A stretch of 24,645 nucleotides of DNA from Bacillota bacterium (GTDB lineage: Bacteria; Bacillota; Clostridia; Oscillospirales; Ruminococcaceae): contig JAEYXR010000123.1 in NCBI GenBank assembly GCA_023431215.1, positions 1 to 24,645 of the forward strand, in the 5' to 3' direction. Under the pieces are notes generated by a model, which saw nothing but the letters and a program-made list of their open reading frames with translations, did no database searches and was not told where the DNA came from. The number at the start of each line of letters is the position of its first letter. Position 1 is the first letter of the stretch. The translations under genes and the position numbers were made by a program. Below, one piece after another: positions 1 through 7,468 of the stretch.

Positions 1-1
1 G

Positions 2-445
2 GGTGTATACGTTGTAATTATGGGCGCGTGGCAGGTGTTGGGAGGCTTTATCTCTACCGGACAAATTGTGGCCGCTTTGGAAAACAATATTGGCGTTACG
101 GGTCAAAATTTTATCTGGGTTTCTTTGTATATTTCCTTTATTAACTCCCTGTTGGAGGAATTTTTCTTTCGGGGCTTTTTGTTTTTGGGGCTTCGCCGGG
201 TGGGCTGTCGCTGGGCTTGCCTGATCAGCGCCGGCACCTTTGCCCTTTATCATGTAGCCATGCTCCGGGGTTGGTTCAGCCCTATACTTTTTATTGTGGC
301 TATGGCAGGCCTCTTTGTTGGCGGGCTTGTGTTTAACTGGTTGGATTCTCACGACGGAACAATTTACAGCTCCTGGCTTACCCATATGTTTGCAAACTTT
401 GCCATTAACACCATTGGTTTTATGGTATTGGGTACACCAAAATAA
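2..445 (+). CDS. CPBP family intramembrane metalloprotease (5' truncated)
   Basis: The 3' part of a CPBP (Abi/CAAX-type) membrane protease. The frame is open to the window edge, so the ATG at 20 is probably internal and the true start lies upstream. Counting from that ATG, motif 1 is EEFFFRG at about 46-52, with the paired glutamates and arginine of the family. A second-motif histidine (H78, in FALYH) and a third-motif histidine (H122, in LTHMFANF) supply the other expected metal ligands. The protein is strongly hydrophobic with several membrane segments. Known members cleave prenylated proteins, mature peptides or act in bacteriocin immunity; nothing here says which. A strong hairpin follows the stop, and the next gene converges on it. 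Family assignment is firm; substrate unknown. Confidence 0.85.
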   Translation, partial: GVYVVIMGAWQVLGGFISTGQIVAALENNIGVTGQNFIWVSLYISFINSLLEEFFFRGFLFLGLRRVGCRWACLISAGTFALYHVAMLRGWFSPILFIVAMAGLFVGGLVFNWLDSHDGTIYSSWLTHMFANFAINTIGFMVLGTPK

Positions 446-447
446 AC

Positions 448-476
448 AAAAGGCGCCGCATTTTGCGGCGCCTTTT
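448..476. terminator. Bidirectional intrinsic terminator
   Basis: A perfect 13-bp GC-rich stem (arms 448-460 and 464-476) with a TTT loop, an A-run on the left and a T-run on the right. It sits between the convergent CPBP gene and ktrB and can end both transcripts. Confidence 0.9.
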
Positions 477-501
477 ATCAAAAGTTTGTTGCTAATCTGA
501 C

Positions 502-1836
502 TTATCCAATGAGAATTTTACCGGAAGGAATGACTTCTTTGCGGCCGGTGGTATGCATAGCCAGCGAAAGCGCCAGAGACACAGGGCCCACACGTCCCAG
601 GAACATGGACAAAATCAGCACCCAGCGGGAGGCTGTGCTGAGCTGCCCGGTGATGCCTGCCGAAAGACCCACTGTGCCAAAGGCAGAAACCTCTTCAAAC
701 ACCACATCAATGGTGTTTGCCTGCTGATCCAACGTAAAGTGCATAATCATGGAGGAAAGCACTACAACCATCAACGCCAGAAAGAACAGGGCCAAAGCCT
801 TGTAAACCGCCTTGTATTCCACCCTGCGGCGGCAGATTATGGTGTCGTTTTCACCCTTAATAACACACACAACGGTCATTACAATAACTGCCAGCGTTGT
901 AACCTTGATGCCACCTGCCGTACCGGCCGGTGCCGCACCAATAAACATCAGAACAATGGCATATACCTTGGCAAGGTCGGTCATACCCGCTTGATCAATG
1001 GCATTAAAGCCTGCGGTTCTTACGGTAACCGACTGAAAGAAGCTGTTAAGCAACTTGTCAAAGAAGAACATTGGCCCCAGTGTGTTGGGGTTACCCCATT
1101 CTGCGCCCAAAAATCCTATGGTACCGCCAACCAACAGCACCATTGTCATAATCAATACTACTTTGGTGTGCATTTCCAGATGCCTGGTGCGCCGCCAGCG
1201 GGCAACATCCTTCCAGACAATAAAGCCCAGACCGCCGGTAATAACCAAAGCAGCCACGGTAAGCAAAACCACCGGGCTGTCGGCAAAGGTGGTAAGAGAT
1301 GAGTATTCTCCTTCTACACCCATTAAGTCAAAGCCGGCGTTGCAAAAGGCGGATATTGATACAAAGATAGACTTGGCAAGCCCAGTAATGCCGCCGTAGC
1401 GGGGAATAAACACCGTTGCCAACAACACTGCGCCAATGGCTTCTACCGTAAAGGTAAGAGCAAAAATAGTTTTTACCAATGCACGGACATCTCCAAAGGA
1501 GTCGGTATTTACCGATTCCTTTGCCAAGTCCATATTGCGTAGTCCAAGCTTGCGGCCAATAATCATATTAAAAAAGGTTGCAAAGGTAACCAGTCCCAAA
1601 CCGCCTATTTGGATGAGAGCCAATATTACAATCTGCCCAAAGGGGCTCCAGTACAAATAGGTATCGTGCACCACCAGTCCCGTAACACAGGTTGCGGAGG
1701 TTGCGGTAAACAGCGCATCGTTAAAAGAGGTAAACTGTCCCGCCCGGGAACTGATGGGAAGCATCAGCAGCACTGTGCCGATGAGAATTACCACCAAAAA
1801 GCTTTGCGTTATTACCCGTGCGGGTTTACCGCGCAA
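502..1836 (-). CDS. ktrB: Potassium uptake channel subunit KtrB (TrkH family)
   Basis: Integral membrane subunit of a Ktr/Trk K+ uptake system. At 444 residues it is the short KtrB type. The four filter-loop segments are visible: TCVTGLV at 49-55, CNAGFD at 165-170, VRTAGFN at 272-278 and FGTVGLSAG at about 386-394, each with its filter glycine. The gate-loop region GAAPAGTAGGIK (300-311) and the GRVGPV motif (414-419) are also typical. The start is taken as TTG at 1836: upstream the frame is open only as far as a stop at 1879-1881 and holds no ATG or GTG. There is no clear Shine-Dalgarno, so translation may depend on the Nudix gene ending 42 nt upstream. The regulatory partner KtrA (RCK/TrkA domain) is not in this window and may be encoded elsewhere. 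Confidence 0.93.
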   Translation of the reverse strand: MRGKPARVITQSFLVVILIGTVLLMLPISSRAGQFTSFNDALFTATSATCVTGLVVHDTYLYWSPFGQIVILALIQIGGLGLVTFATFFNMIIGRKLGLRNMDLAKESVNTDSFGDVRALVKTIFALTFTVEAIGAVLLATVFIPRYGGITGLAKSIFVSISAFCNAGFDLMGVEGEYSSLTTFADSPVVLLTVAALVITGGLGFIVWKDVARWRRTRHLEMHTKVVLIMTMVLLVGGTIGFLGAEWGNPNTLGPMFFFDKLLNSFFQSVTVRTAGFNAIDQAGMTDLAKVYAIVLMFIGAAPAGTAGGIKVTTLAVIVMTVVCVIKGENDTIICRRRVEYKAVYKALALFFLALMVVVLSSMIMHFTLDQQANTIDVVFEEVSAFGTVGLSAGITGQLSTASRWVLILSMFLGRVGPVSLALSLAMHTTGRKEVIPSGKILIG

Positions 1837-1878
1837 AAGCTTAGGGGTTTTTTGATGAGGCGCACTAAACGTAACACA

Positions 1879-2328
1879 TCACCTGCCTGTCTGTGCAATT
1901 TCGGGGTCATCTTCAATTTTTGCCACACCCAGCCGTTTTCTGGCCAGACGAATGAGCCTTTTGTCATTGGCAAAGGTTACCATGTCGGATGCCTGCTCAA
2001 TGCCTACCCATTTCAGCTCACTAATCTCTTCTTCCTGAGGAACCAGCACCTCTCCCAGTGCTTTGCCTAAAAAGTATACTACTTGTTTTTTTACCCCGGG
2101 TTTGGGAAAATACTCAACACTTTCCCGAAATCCCTCTAAAAGGCGGATAGAAAGTCCGGTTTCTTCCTTTACCTCTCTTAGTGCAGTTTGACGTTCATTT
2201 TCGCCTTGTTCTACATGTCCCTTGGGAAAGGACCAGTGCCCGCCAAACTTATGGCGCAGCAGAACAAGGTCATAAGAACCCTCTGTTTTGCGAAACACTA
2301 ATGCCCCGCAGGATTTTTCTTTCTTCAT
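1879..2328 (-). CDS. Nudix hydrolase (Ap4A hydrolase-like)
   Basis: A 149-residue Nudix hydrolase. The complete Nudix box GX5EX7REUXEEXGU runs from G37 to L59, with E43, R51, E52, E55 and E56 in place, so the metal-binding pyrophosphatase site looks intact. The preceding GHWSFPKGH segment is characteristic of diadenosine-tetraphosphatase-like Nudix enzymes, but substrate cannot be settled from sequence. The start is ATG 2328, which begins directly before the conserved CGALVF strand; an in-frame GTG at 2340 is an alternative, and both have weak ribosome sites. The frame stays open upstream to 2496, but that part looks like leader and has no homology signal. It is probably co-transcribed with ktrB, which begins 42 nt after the stop. 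Confidence 0.88.
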   Translation of the reverse strand: MKKEKSCGALVFRKTEGSYDLVLLRHKFGGHWSFPKGHVEQGENERQTALREVKEETGLSIRLLEGFRESVEYFPKPGVKKQVVYFLGKALGEVLVPQEEEISELKWVGIEQASDMVTFANDKRLIRLARKRLGVAKIEDDPEIAQTGR

Positions 2329-2651
2329 TTTTATTTTCACTTTCGCCGTTACCGTACGGCAAAACCATGGAGCCCCCGACGGTTTGTTTTTGGGCGGCCT
2401 GGTTTTATACGGGACGCACATCTGACGCTGCATCCAGAAGCTATTTTGCTTCTCCTCCCCGGGCAAAACCATAGCATTCCTGCGGTTGGGCGGCAAGCCA
2501 CAGGGGCTTTTTACAAAAGCACCAAACCTAGGTTTGGGCCGCGGCGGCAGAGTTTACCCTTCTCCTTCCGCCTAGTTACTTAGTTAATATACCATTTTTG
2601 TTAGCAAAATTAAAGTAGTGGGGCGCTTTTTTTTGATAAATGCCTATTTTG
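2329..2651 (-). other. Leader/intergenic region upstream of the Nudix gene
   Basis: No gene is supported here. It holds a perfect 16-bp palindrome (CCAAACCTAGGTTTGG, 2522-2537), an 11-bp direct repeat GGCAAAACCAT at 2358-2368 and 2462-2472, and on the minus strand a small AGAAGC/GCTTCT hairpin. A TATATT near 2590 on the minus strand is a possible -10 without a good -35. The GC-rich stretch 2340-2500 then gives way to AT-rich sequence. Confidence 0.4.
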
Positions 2652-2680
2652 TTGACAAACCCTTGGCCGGACGGTAGAAT
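2652..2680 (+). promoter_or_regulatory. Promoter of tRNA-Arg
   Basis: TTGACA at 2652-2657, a 17-nt spacer and TAGAAT at 2675-2680. Transcription would start near 2687, just ahead of the tRNA 5' end at 2700. Confidence 0.88.
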
Positions 2681-2699
2681 TAAAAAGACTTATCAACAC

Positions 2700-2774
2700 G
2701 CCTCCGTAGTTAAATGGATATAACAAACCCCTCCTAAGGGTTAGTCGTGAGTTCGATTCTCGCCGGGGGTGCCA
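2700..2774 (+). tRNA. tRNA-Arg (anticodon CCU)
   Basis: Folds as a full cloverleaf. The acceptor arm pairs 2700-2706 with 2764-2770 (wobbles at 1:72 and 4:69), followed by discriminator G2771 and an encoded CCA (2772-2774). The D-stem is GTTA/TAAC, with GG in the loop. The anticodon stem AACCC/GGGTT holds loop CTCCTAA with anticodon CCT at 2733-2735, reading AGG. The T-stem is GTGAG/CTCGC with loop TTCGATT. It is a single tRNA unit with its own promoter and terminator, not part of a cluster. Genes for tRNA-Arg(CCU) are frequent integration targets elsewhere, but no attachment-site duplication is seen nearby. Confidence 0.94.
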
Positions 2775-2779
2775 GTTTT

Positions 2780-2818
2780 ACATAGCATTTCCTGCAAAGG
2801 AATGCTATGTATTTTTTT
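2780..2818 (+). terminator. Terminator of tRNA-Arg
   Basis: A 10-bp perfect stem ACATAGCATT/AATGCTATGT (2780-2789 and 2801-2810) followed by A and a run of seven T. Confidence 0.9.
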
Positions 2819-2883
2819 ATCAGTCTCTATTAAAATGTTAAAAAATTTGTAATTGCAATAACCTCAAGAAATGGGGCTAGAGT

Positions 2884-3405
2884 ATGGATAAGTATCCGTC
2901 ATTTATAACAGACCTTCTGAACAGTTTCAGTATTCCCTATGAGTTGATTGAACATAAACCTGCTTTTACCATGGAAGATATGGTGGATGTTGGCATCAAG
3001 GATACCGAAAATGTTCTGAAAAATCTTTTTGTTCATGACAACAAAAAGCAAAATTTTTACTTAATCAGTGTAAAGGGTCATAAACATGTAGACCTAAAGA
3101 CCATAAAGGACAAGCTGGGCTGCAAGCCCCTCACCTTTGCCTCAGAAGAACGCTTGGGGGAAGTTTTGGGGCTTTCCAGGGGTGCCGTAACACCTCTTGG
3201 CATCATCAACGATACACTTTGCAGGGTAACGGTGGTTTTTGACAGCGATATACAAAACTTAGACCATGTGTGGGTACATCCCAATGTTAACACCGCCAGC
3301 CTTGCCATCTCTCCGGCTCATTTGGAAAAGATTATTCTTAGTCATGGAAACAAGGTGGTTTACGTTGATCTGGACTCCAACCAACCAGCATCATGTACCG
3401 TGTAA
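2884..3405 (+). CDS. YbaK/EbsC-type aminoacyl-tRNA deacylase (ProXp-ala/PrdX-like)
   Basis: A 173-residue single-domain protein of the INS/YbaK superfamily, which hydrolyses mischarged aminoacyl-tRNAs in trans, most often Ala-tRNA(Pro) or Cys-tRNA(Pro). Visible landmarks are K46-N47 in VLKNLFV, where the family's catalytic lysine lies, the glycine-rich loop RGAVTPLG (about 99-106), and H132-P133-N134 near the end of the domain. The length suits a free-standing ProXp-ala-type enzyme, as opposed to the insertion domain of ProRS. The ATG at 2884 has only a weak ribosome site. The GGDEF gene begins 25 nt after its stop, so the two may be co-transcribed, though no functional link is known. The amino acid specificity is not determined by what I can see. 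Confidence 0.85.
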   Translation: MDKYPSFITDLLNSFSIPYELIEHKPAFTMEDMVDVGIKDTENVLKNLFVHDNKKQNFYLISVKGHKHVDLKTIKDKLGCKPLTFASEERLGEVLGLSRGAVTPLGIINDTLCRVTVVFDSDIQNLDHVWVHPNVNTASLAISPAHLEKIILSHGNKVVYVDLDSNQPASCTV

Positions 3406-3430
3406 AATGATAGAAGTGAGGAGTAACTCC

Positions 3431-4597
3431 ATGCTGGCAACCATATTATATACACAGATTGATATCATTGGCATCCTCATTTTACTGATTATGTTTATGA
3501 GCCTAAGGGGGAACAAGTCGCAGCGCAAATCAACGGACGAAAAGCTTTTCCGGTGGCTTTTGCTGGGCAATATCATTGTATTGCTTGCAGACGCAGGTAT
3601 GTGGCTCATTGATTATCAAACTTTTTATGGTGCAAGAATATTAAACTACAGTATCACCGTACTATATTTTGCACTGAACCCTGTTCTTTGCATGATGTGG
3701 CTGATGTATTGTGATTTTAAGCTGGAGGGAGATTTTTGCGGCTTGCGCCGCCGCATCAAAATTTACTGTGTTCCTGCCGTCATTGGTGTGGCAATTGCCG
3801 TTACTGCTCCCTTTACCGGCCTAATTTTTACCATCAGCACCAATAACGGGTATCAAAGGAGCCCCTCTTTTTTAATAATTCTGTTTATCTGTGCTTTGTA
3901 CCTTGCTTATGCCGTAATTCTTACCTTAAAAAAGACACGCCACAGCGGCTTGCAGAGCCAGCAGGAGCTTTACCGCTATTTTCTTCTTTTTCCTTTGGCA
4001 CCATTGGGTGCTACCATCCTTCAGGTAATGTTTTTTGGTCTGTCCCTCATCTGGATTTCTACGGCACTAATGTTTTTAATGATTTTTGTCACCATTCAAA
4101 ACCGTCAAATTTATACAGACGCTCTTACCGGACTTTATAACCGCCGTTATGCCAACCAGGTACTGGAACACCGTATTCAGCATTACAAGGGCCAATACAT
4201 TCTTTTTGTTATCATGCTGGATATTGATTATTTTAAGCAAATAAACGACCGGTATGGGCATAGTACAGGAGATAGGGCCTTAATTCAAACCGCACAGATA
4301 TTGCGGCAAAGCTGCCGGGACGAATTTGACCTGGTTGCACGCCTTGGAGGAGACGAGTTTGTGATCATGGGTACCCGGCATTTGGCTTCCGAAGCAGAAG
4401 AGCTACAGAATGAAATCCGTCATCAGGTCAGTCAGTTCAACAGCCTGGCTAGCCAGCCTTACCACCTCTCATTAAGCATGGGATGCGCCACCTTGGATGA
4501 GGTTTCACCCCGCACTACCGATGCTTTAATTTCTGCGGCAGATACTAAAATGTATGCCTGTAAAGAAGAACAAAAGCGCCTGTGCTGGAGCATATAA
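3431..4597 (+). CDS. Membrane-bound diguanylate cyclase (GGDEF domain)
   Basis: A 388-residue protein starting at ATG 3431, chosen for the GAGGAG ribosome site 7 nt upstream. The frame is open further upstream but would overlap the preceding gene. The N-terminal ~220 residues form about six or seven membrane helices (roughly 8-24, 41-60, 71-93, 111-130, 146-166, 184-222) with no recognised ligand-binding domain. The C-terminal GGDEF domain begins at DALTGLYNRR (230-239) and carries an intact active-site motif GGDEF at 306-310, so it should make cyclic di-GMP. The upstream RxxD inhibitory I-site is not in its canonical position (the local sequence is RDEFD, one residue out of register), so product inhibition may be absent. 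The membrane part presumably senses an unknown cue. Confidence 0.9.
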   Translation: MLATILYTQIDIIGILILLIMFMSLRGNKSQRKSTDEKLFRWLLLGNIIVLLADAGMWLIDYQTFYGARILNYSITVLYFALNPVLCMMWLMYCDFKLEGDFCGLRRRIKIYCVPAVIGVAIAVTAPFTGLIFTISTNNGYQRSPSFLIILFICALYLAYAVILTLKKTRHSGLQSQQELYRYFLLFPLAPLGATILQVMFFGLSLIWISTALMFLMIFVTIQNRQIYTDALTGLYNRRYANQVLEHRIQHYKGQYILFVIMLDIDYFKQINDRYGHSTGDRALIQTAQILRQSCRDEFDLVARLGGDEFVIMGTRHLASEAEELQNEIRHQVSQFNSLASQPYHLSLSMGCATLDEVSPRTTDALISAADTKMYACKEEQKRLCWSI

Positions 4598-4694
4598 AGA
4601 TGCAATGAGTGGCACTTTAAAATCTAACAGCTGCTGTCATAGGCAGCTTTATTGACCCAGATGTAGAATTGATAAAAAATTTGGTTTTAACAGG

Positions 4695-4743
4695 AACAAA
4701 CAAAGGGCGATGCTGCAGTTTGCAGCATCGCCCTTTGTTTGTT
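4695..4743. terminator. Bidirectional intrinsic terminator
   Basis: A perfect 23-bp stem (arms 4695-4717 and 4721-4743) with a 3-nt loop. It separates the convergent diguanylate cyclase and ECF S-component genes. Confidence 0.92.
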
Positions 4744-4751
4744 ATAGCAAG

Positions 4752-5345
4752 TTATTTTACAAATTTTTTATAAACCCCTGCACGGCTAAGTGCCCGACGA
4801 AGGACCGGTGCCAATAAGCAGGAAAGAACGATGGCCAGTGTCCCGTTTAAAAAAGAGGTTGTAGCCTTAATTCCTACATCGGCAAGAGCAGTCTGCCATA
4901 CGTTGCCCAGCATCAGCGCGGTAATAAAGCTTTTGGCTAGGTACAGCACCACATACCCATACATGCCTGTAATGGCGCCAATGATGTTTTTACGGGTGTT
5001 GGTGCCTTTGGCATCGCCGCCCCAGGAGATAACGCCGCACAAATAGCCCATCATGAACTTAAACACCAAAGTAAAGGGCGCGCTGGAAGCCCAGCCACCA
5101 AAAATATCGAAGAAAAAGGAGCCGATTCCGGCAGAAAGTCCGCCCCGCACAGGCCCAAACAGTAACCCTGCCAGCAAACAGACAATGTTGCCCAAATGCA
5201 CCATGCCCTTGCCTACGGGTGTAGGAAATTCTATGCGAATATAGGTTGCCACAAATACCGCGGCGGCCATAAGGCCCACCAGTGCAATGTCGTGGACTGT
5301 CACCTTATTCGGTCTGGATGTGTTTTGATTGTTTTGTTCAGACAT
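4752..5345 (-). CDS. ECF transporter S component, probably for vitamin B6
   Basis: A 197-residue membrane protein with five or six hydrophobic segments and the N-terminal pattern VHDIALVGLMAA, typical of energy-coupling-factor substrate-binding (S) subunits. These bind a vitamin and share a common EcfA/A'/T energising module, which is not encoded here. Substrate is inferred from position: it lies 63 nt downstream of, and in the same direction as, a pyridoxal kinase gene, an arrangement known for the predicted pyridoxine S components PdxU/PdxU2. The start at 5345 has an AGAGGG ribosome site about 8 nt away. The Lys-rich C-terminal tail is ordinary. S-component identity is firm; B6 specificity is a context argument. 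Confidence 0.85.
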   Translation of the reverse strand: MSEQNNQNTSRPNKVTVHDIALVGLMAAAVFVATYIRIEFPTPVGKGMVHLGNIVCLLAGLLFGPVRGGLSAGIGSFFFDIFGGWASSAPFTLVFKFMMGYLCGVISWGGDAKGTNTRKNIIGAITGMYGYVVLYLAKSFITALMLGNVWQTALADVGIKATTSFLNGTLAIVLSCLLAPVLRRALSRAGVYKKFVK

Positions 5346-5408
5346 ACTTCATACCCTCTTTACTCATACTGATCATAAGTATCCTGCAAGGGCATGAAGC
5401 ACACGCCC

Positions 5409-6272
5409 TTATAGGCTTAAATAACCCCGGGGAACCTCGTGCTGTGTCAGCCAAGGCAAGGTCTGCTCCAGCATAACGCCCTGACGGGAGTCGGTACTGT
5501 AGCTATAGGTGGTTTTAATGGTGAGCTCCACATACCGGGTTGCCCTGTCCATTGCCATGGGCAGGCTGTCGCCCTGTAACAGCGATGCTGTAAGTACGGC
5601 TGCAAAAATGTCTCCCGTTCCGGGATACCGCACGGGAAGATAATCTGTAACCGACTTCCAGTAGCTGTTATGCTGGCTGTCGTAACATAAATTTGCGTAT
5701 TCTCCCGTGGCAAGGGTGACACCGGTAATGACTACACGCTGTGGCCCAAGCTTGCTTAAACGCGCCAAAAGACTCCGTGCCTGAGAGGTGGTCAGTTGAG
5801 TGGCCGCCGGCTCTTCTCCCAGTAAAATCATAGCTTCGGTCAAATTTGGTGTAACAACATGGGCCATGCAAACCATAGAGCGTATTCCCTCTACCATTTT
5901 GGATGTAAAGGAACGGTACAGCTTACCGTGGTCGCCCATAACAGGGTCCACCACTTTTAACGCATTGCCATAGCAGTCAAAAAAACTCAGGCAGTGCTCT
6001 ACCTGTTCTACAGAGCTGAGGTACCCTGTGTAAACACAGTCCATTTCCAATTTTAAAGCACGGTAATGCTCCAAACATGGCTCCATGTAATCTGTAAGGT
6101 CTCGCAGTGCTACATCGCCAAAGCCGCCGGTATGGGTGGATAGGACAGCCGTGGGAATAGGACACACCTGCACGCCCATAACAGACATAACAGGCAAAAT
6201 GACAGAAAGTGAGCAGCGGCCAAAGCCGGATAGGTCGTGAATTGCCGCTACGCGGAGCTGTTGGTTTGCCAT
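5409..6272 (-). CDS. pdxY: Pyridoxal/pyridoxamine kinase
   Basis: A 287-residue ribokinase-superfamily kinase of the PdxK/PdxY group, which phosphorylates the B6 vitamers to make or salvage pyridoxal 5'-phosphate. The opening strand and loop VAAIHDLSGFGRCS (8-21) form the substrate region. STHTGGFG (45-52), DPVMGD (109-114) and the anion-hole/catalytic motif PGTGD (217-221, with D221 as the base) are all intact. The ATG at 6272 has a GAGAGGTG ribosome site. The S-component gene follows 63 nt downstream, giving an uptake-plus-trapping operon. Whether it prefers pyridoxal or accepts hydroxymethylpyrimidine as well cannot be told, so the symbol is a family-level choice. Confidence 0.88.
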   Translation of the reverse strand: MANQQLRVAAIHDLSGFGRCSLSVILPVMSVMGVQVCPIPTAVLSTHTGGFGDVALRDLTDYMEPCLEHYRALKLEMDCVYTGYLSSVEQVEHCLSFFDCYGNALKVVDPVMGDHGKLYRSFTSKMVEGIRSMVCMAHVVTPNLTEAMILLGEEPAATQLTTSQARSLLARLSKLGPQRVVITGVTLATGEYANLCYDSQHNSYWKSVTDYLPVRYPGTGDIFAAVLTASLLQGDSLPMAMDRATRYVELTIKTTYSYSTDSRQGVMLEQTLPWLTQHEVPRGYLSL

Positions 6273-6294
6273 AACAGAGCACCTCTCAATTCGT

Positions 6295-6324
6295 AGTATA
6301 CGCGTGGATATGCCGGAGATTCAA
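6295..6324 (-). promoter_or_regulatory. Promoter of the pyridoxal kinase operon
   Basis: On the minus strand, TTGAAT (6319-6324), an 18-nt spacer and TATACT (6295-6300). The implied 5' leader is only about 15 nt, which leaves no room for a riboswitch. Two direct repeats of ATTACCAA (6325-6332 and 6340-6347) abut the -35 on its upstream side. Confidence 0.7.
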
Positions 6325-6347
6325 ATTACCAAAATCTCTATTACCAA

Positions 6348-6613
6348 TACAATAAATTTATTGATTTGCAACAATTTAAAACAGTTTGATTGAAGTGTTT
6401 TTAGTGATATCAGTTATATGTTTTTGTCCTTAAATGCTTGTCCATTTTTATGTTCCTTTAAAACAACCAAAGTAAAGGTGTTTAAAGGCCTTGCCACTGT
6501 GCAAAAGGTAGAAGCTTTTATTTTTTTTAAAACTTGCTTGTTTTGCATTTACAGCTTACACAAAAGGCTTTGCGTATTTTTTTAAAAAAATACAGGTAAA
6601 ATTTTAAGAAGCT
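6348..6613. other. AT-rich intergenic region without a gene
   Basis: No coding sequence is supported. The region is very AT-rich and includes a 20-bp palindrome, GTA-T7-A7-TAC, at 6574-6593. It ends just before a terminator-like hairpin, so an unannotated small plus-strand transcript is possible. Confidence 0.4.
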
Positions 6614-6638
6614 GGCCAGTAGATTAACTGGCTTTTTT
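6614..6638 (+). terminator. Terminator-like hairpin
   Basis: GCCAGT (6615-6620), a 6-nt loop and ACTGGC (6627-6632), followed by TTTTTT. No gene ends upstream of it on the plus strand, so it may close a short non-coding transcript. Confidence 0.55.
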
Positions 6639-6654
6639 CTTGCCAAAAACGTCC

Positions 6655-6684
6655 TTGTTTAGTCCGCATCAGGACGGATAGAAT
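6655..6684 (+). promoter_or_regulatory. Possible promoter of the 70-residue protein gene
   Basis: TTGTTT (6655-6660), an 18-nt spacer and TAGAAT (6679-6684), about 85 nt ahead of the start codon. A GTCCT/AGGAC hairpin overlaps the -35 region. Confidence 0.45.
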
Positions 6685-6768
6685 AATATTTGCAAACACC
6701 GGTTGAGAACAGGGCCGCAAATAACGACCCTTGTCTTTGCCGAAGGTTTGCCGGAAGGAGGATTAACA

Positions 6769-6981
6769 ATGCACAGCAAAAAAAATAAAAGCATGGCTCC
6801 CGCCGTGACAGGTATTGCTGCGGTTACTCTGGCCGCGGGAACTGCTGCCTATGTAATGAATGCGCGCTCTATGAAGGGCACACGTAAAGTCATGAAACGC
6901 TCAGCAGGTAAGGCAGCCAAAGTAGTGGGCCAAGTGGTAGATTCCGTGGTGGATAACGTGGCTTCCAACATCCTGGGCTAA
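6769..6981 (+). CDS. Small single-pass membrane protein (70 aa)
   Basis: A 70-residue basic protein. The start is ATG 6769, fixed by a strong AAGGAGG ribosome site 7 nt upstream; an upstream in-frame ATG at 6703 lacks one. Residues 1-9 are lysine-rich, about 10-29 form a hydrophobic Ala/Gly/Thr-rich helix, and the rest is a positively charged, then amphipathic Val/Ala-rich tail. The overall plan recalls YtxH-like small envelope proteins of Firmicutes, but no specific motif supports that name. It is monocistronic: promoter-like sequence precedes it and a weak hairpin with T-rich tail (about 7200-7227) follows. Function unknown. Confidence 0.7.
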   Translation: MHSKKNKSMAPAVTGIAAVTLAAGTAAYVMNARSMKGTRKVMKRSAGKAAKVVGQVVDSVVDNVASNILG

Positions 6982-7329
6982 TACCGGTTTTATCAGGGGA
7001 CAATGCCAATAAACGGCGTGCATCCAAAAAACCATAGGTTAGCCAGACTATTTGCAGATGACAATCTTTTAGCTTTGGTAAGACCCAACAAACAGGGCAA
7101 AGGTCTCCTCCGGCCTGTTGCCAAGGTGCGGCAAAGCCGCACCCCCTTACATAAAAAACACTGGTTTATACATTTAAAAACTGTGAAATTTTATCAATGA
7201 AAAAAGATTAAAATAATCCTTTTTAGCTTTTCTTATGCATGCTTATTATATACTCCCAAAAACAGGAAATCAACAAGATCGCTTGATTGAAAAGAGCTTG
7301 AATGTTCCCCTTCTTTCTGATAAACTGCA
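6982..7329 (+). other. Intergenic stretch with several potential RNA stems
   Basis: No convincing gene. Stems can form between 7081-7085 and 7102-7106 (AGACC/GGTCT), and between 7091-7096 and 7114-7119 (AACAGG/CCTGTT). These interleave as in a pseudoknot, with GGCAA/TTGCC (7096-7100 and 7118-7122) as an alternative. A perfect 8-bp hairpin GGTGCGGC/GCCGCACC lies at 7125-7143. The stretch could be a long 3' UTR of the small protein or a small RNA. Confidence 0.35.
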
Positions 7330-7367
7330 AAAACAGCAGCTGACACTAATGTGTCAGCTGCTGTTTT
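7330..7367. terminator. Bidirectional intrinsic terminator
   Basis: A perfect 17-bp stem (7330-7346 and 7351-7367) with loop TAAT. It has A-rich sequence on the left and T-rich on the right, and lies about 100 nt past the end of the LCP gene. Confidence 0.88.
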
Positions 7368-7468
7368 ATTGGCAACTAATCCGTAGGATTATTTATTGCA
7401 CAGCTTCCTTTGGCAGGTACATTTAAATTGAAACAGTCGTGGCATAGACCATTTATATTAGCCGTTGG

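Noticed and set aside
553..1302. A 249-codon plus-strand reading frame across ktrB
   Set aside because: It is the reverse complement of the KtrB coding sequence. The composition is His/Asn/Gln-rich without domain features, while KtrB has all its filter motifs.
2700..2820. Integration site at the tRNA-Arg gene
   Set aside because: No integrase, no duplicated tRNA 3' end and no foreign genes follow, only its terminator and housekeeping genes.
7003..7200. A 65-codon plus-strand frame after the small membrane protein
   Set aside because: It has no ribosome site and crosses several RNA-type stems. It looks non-coding.
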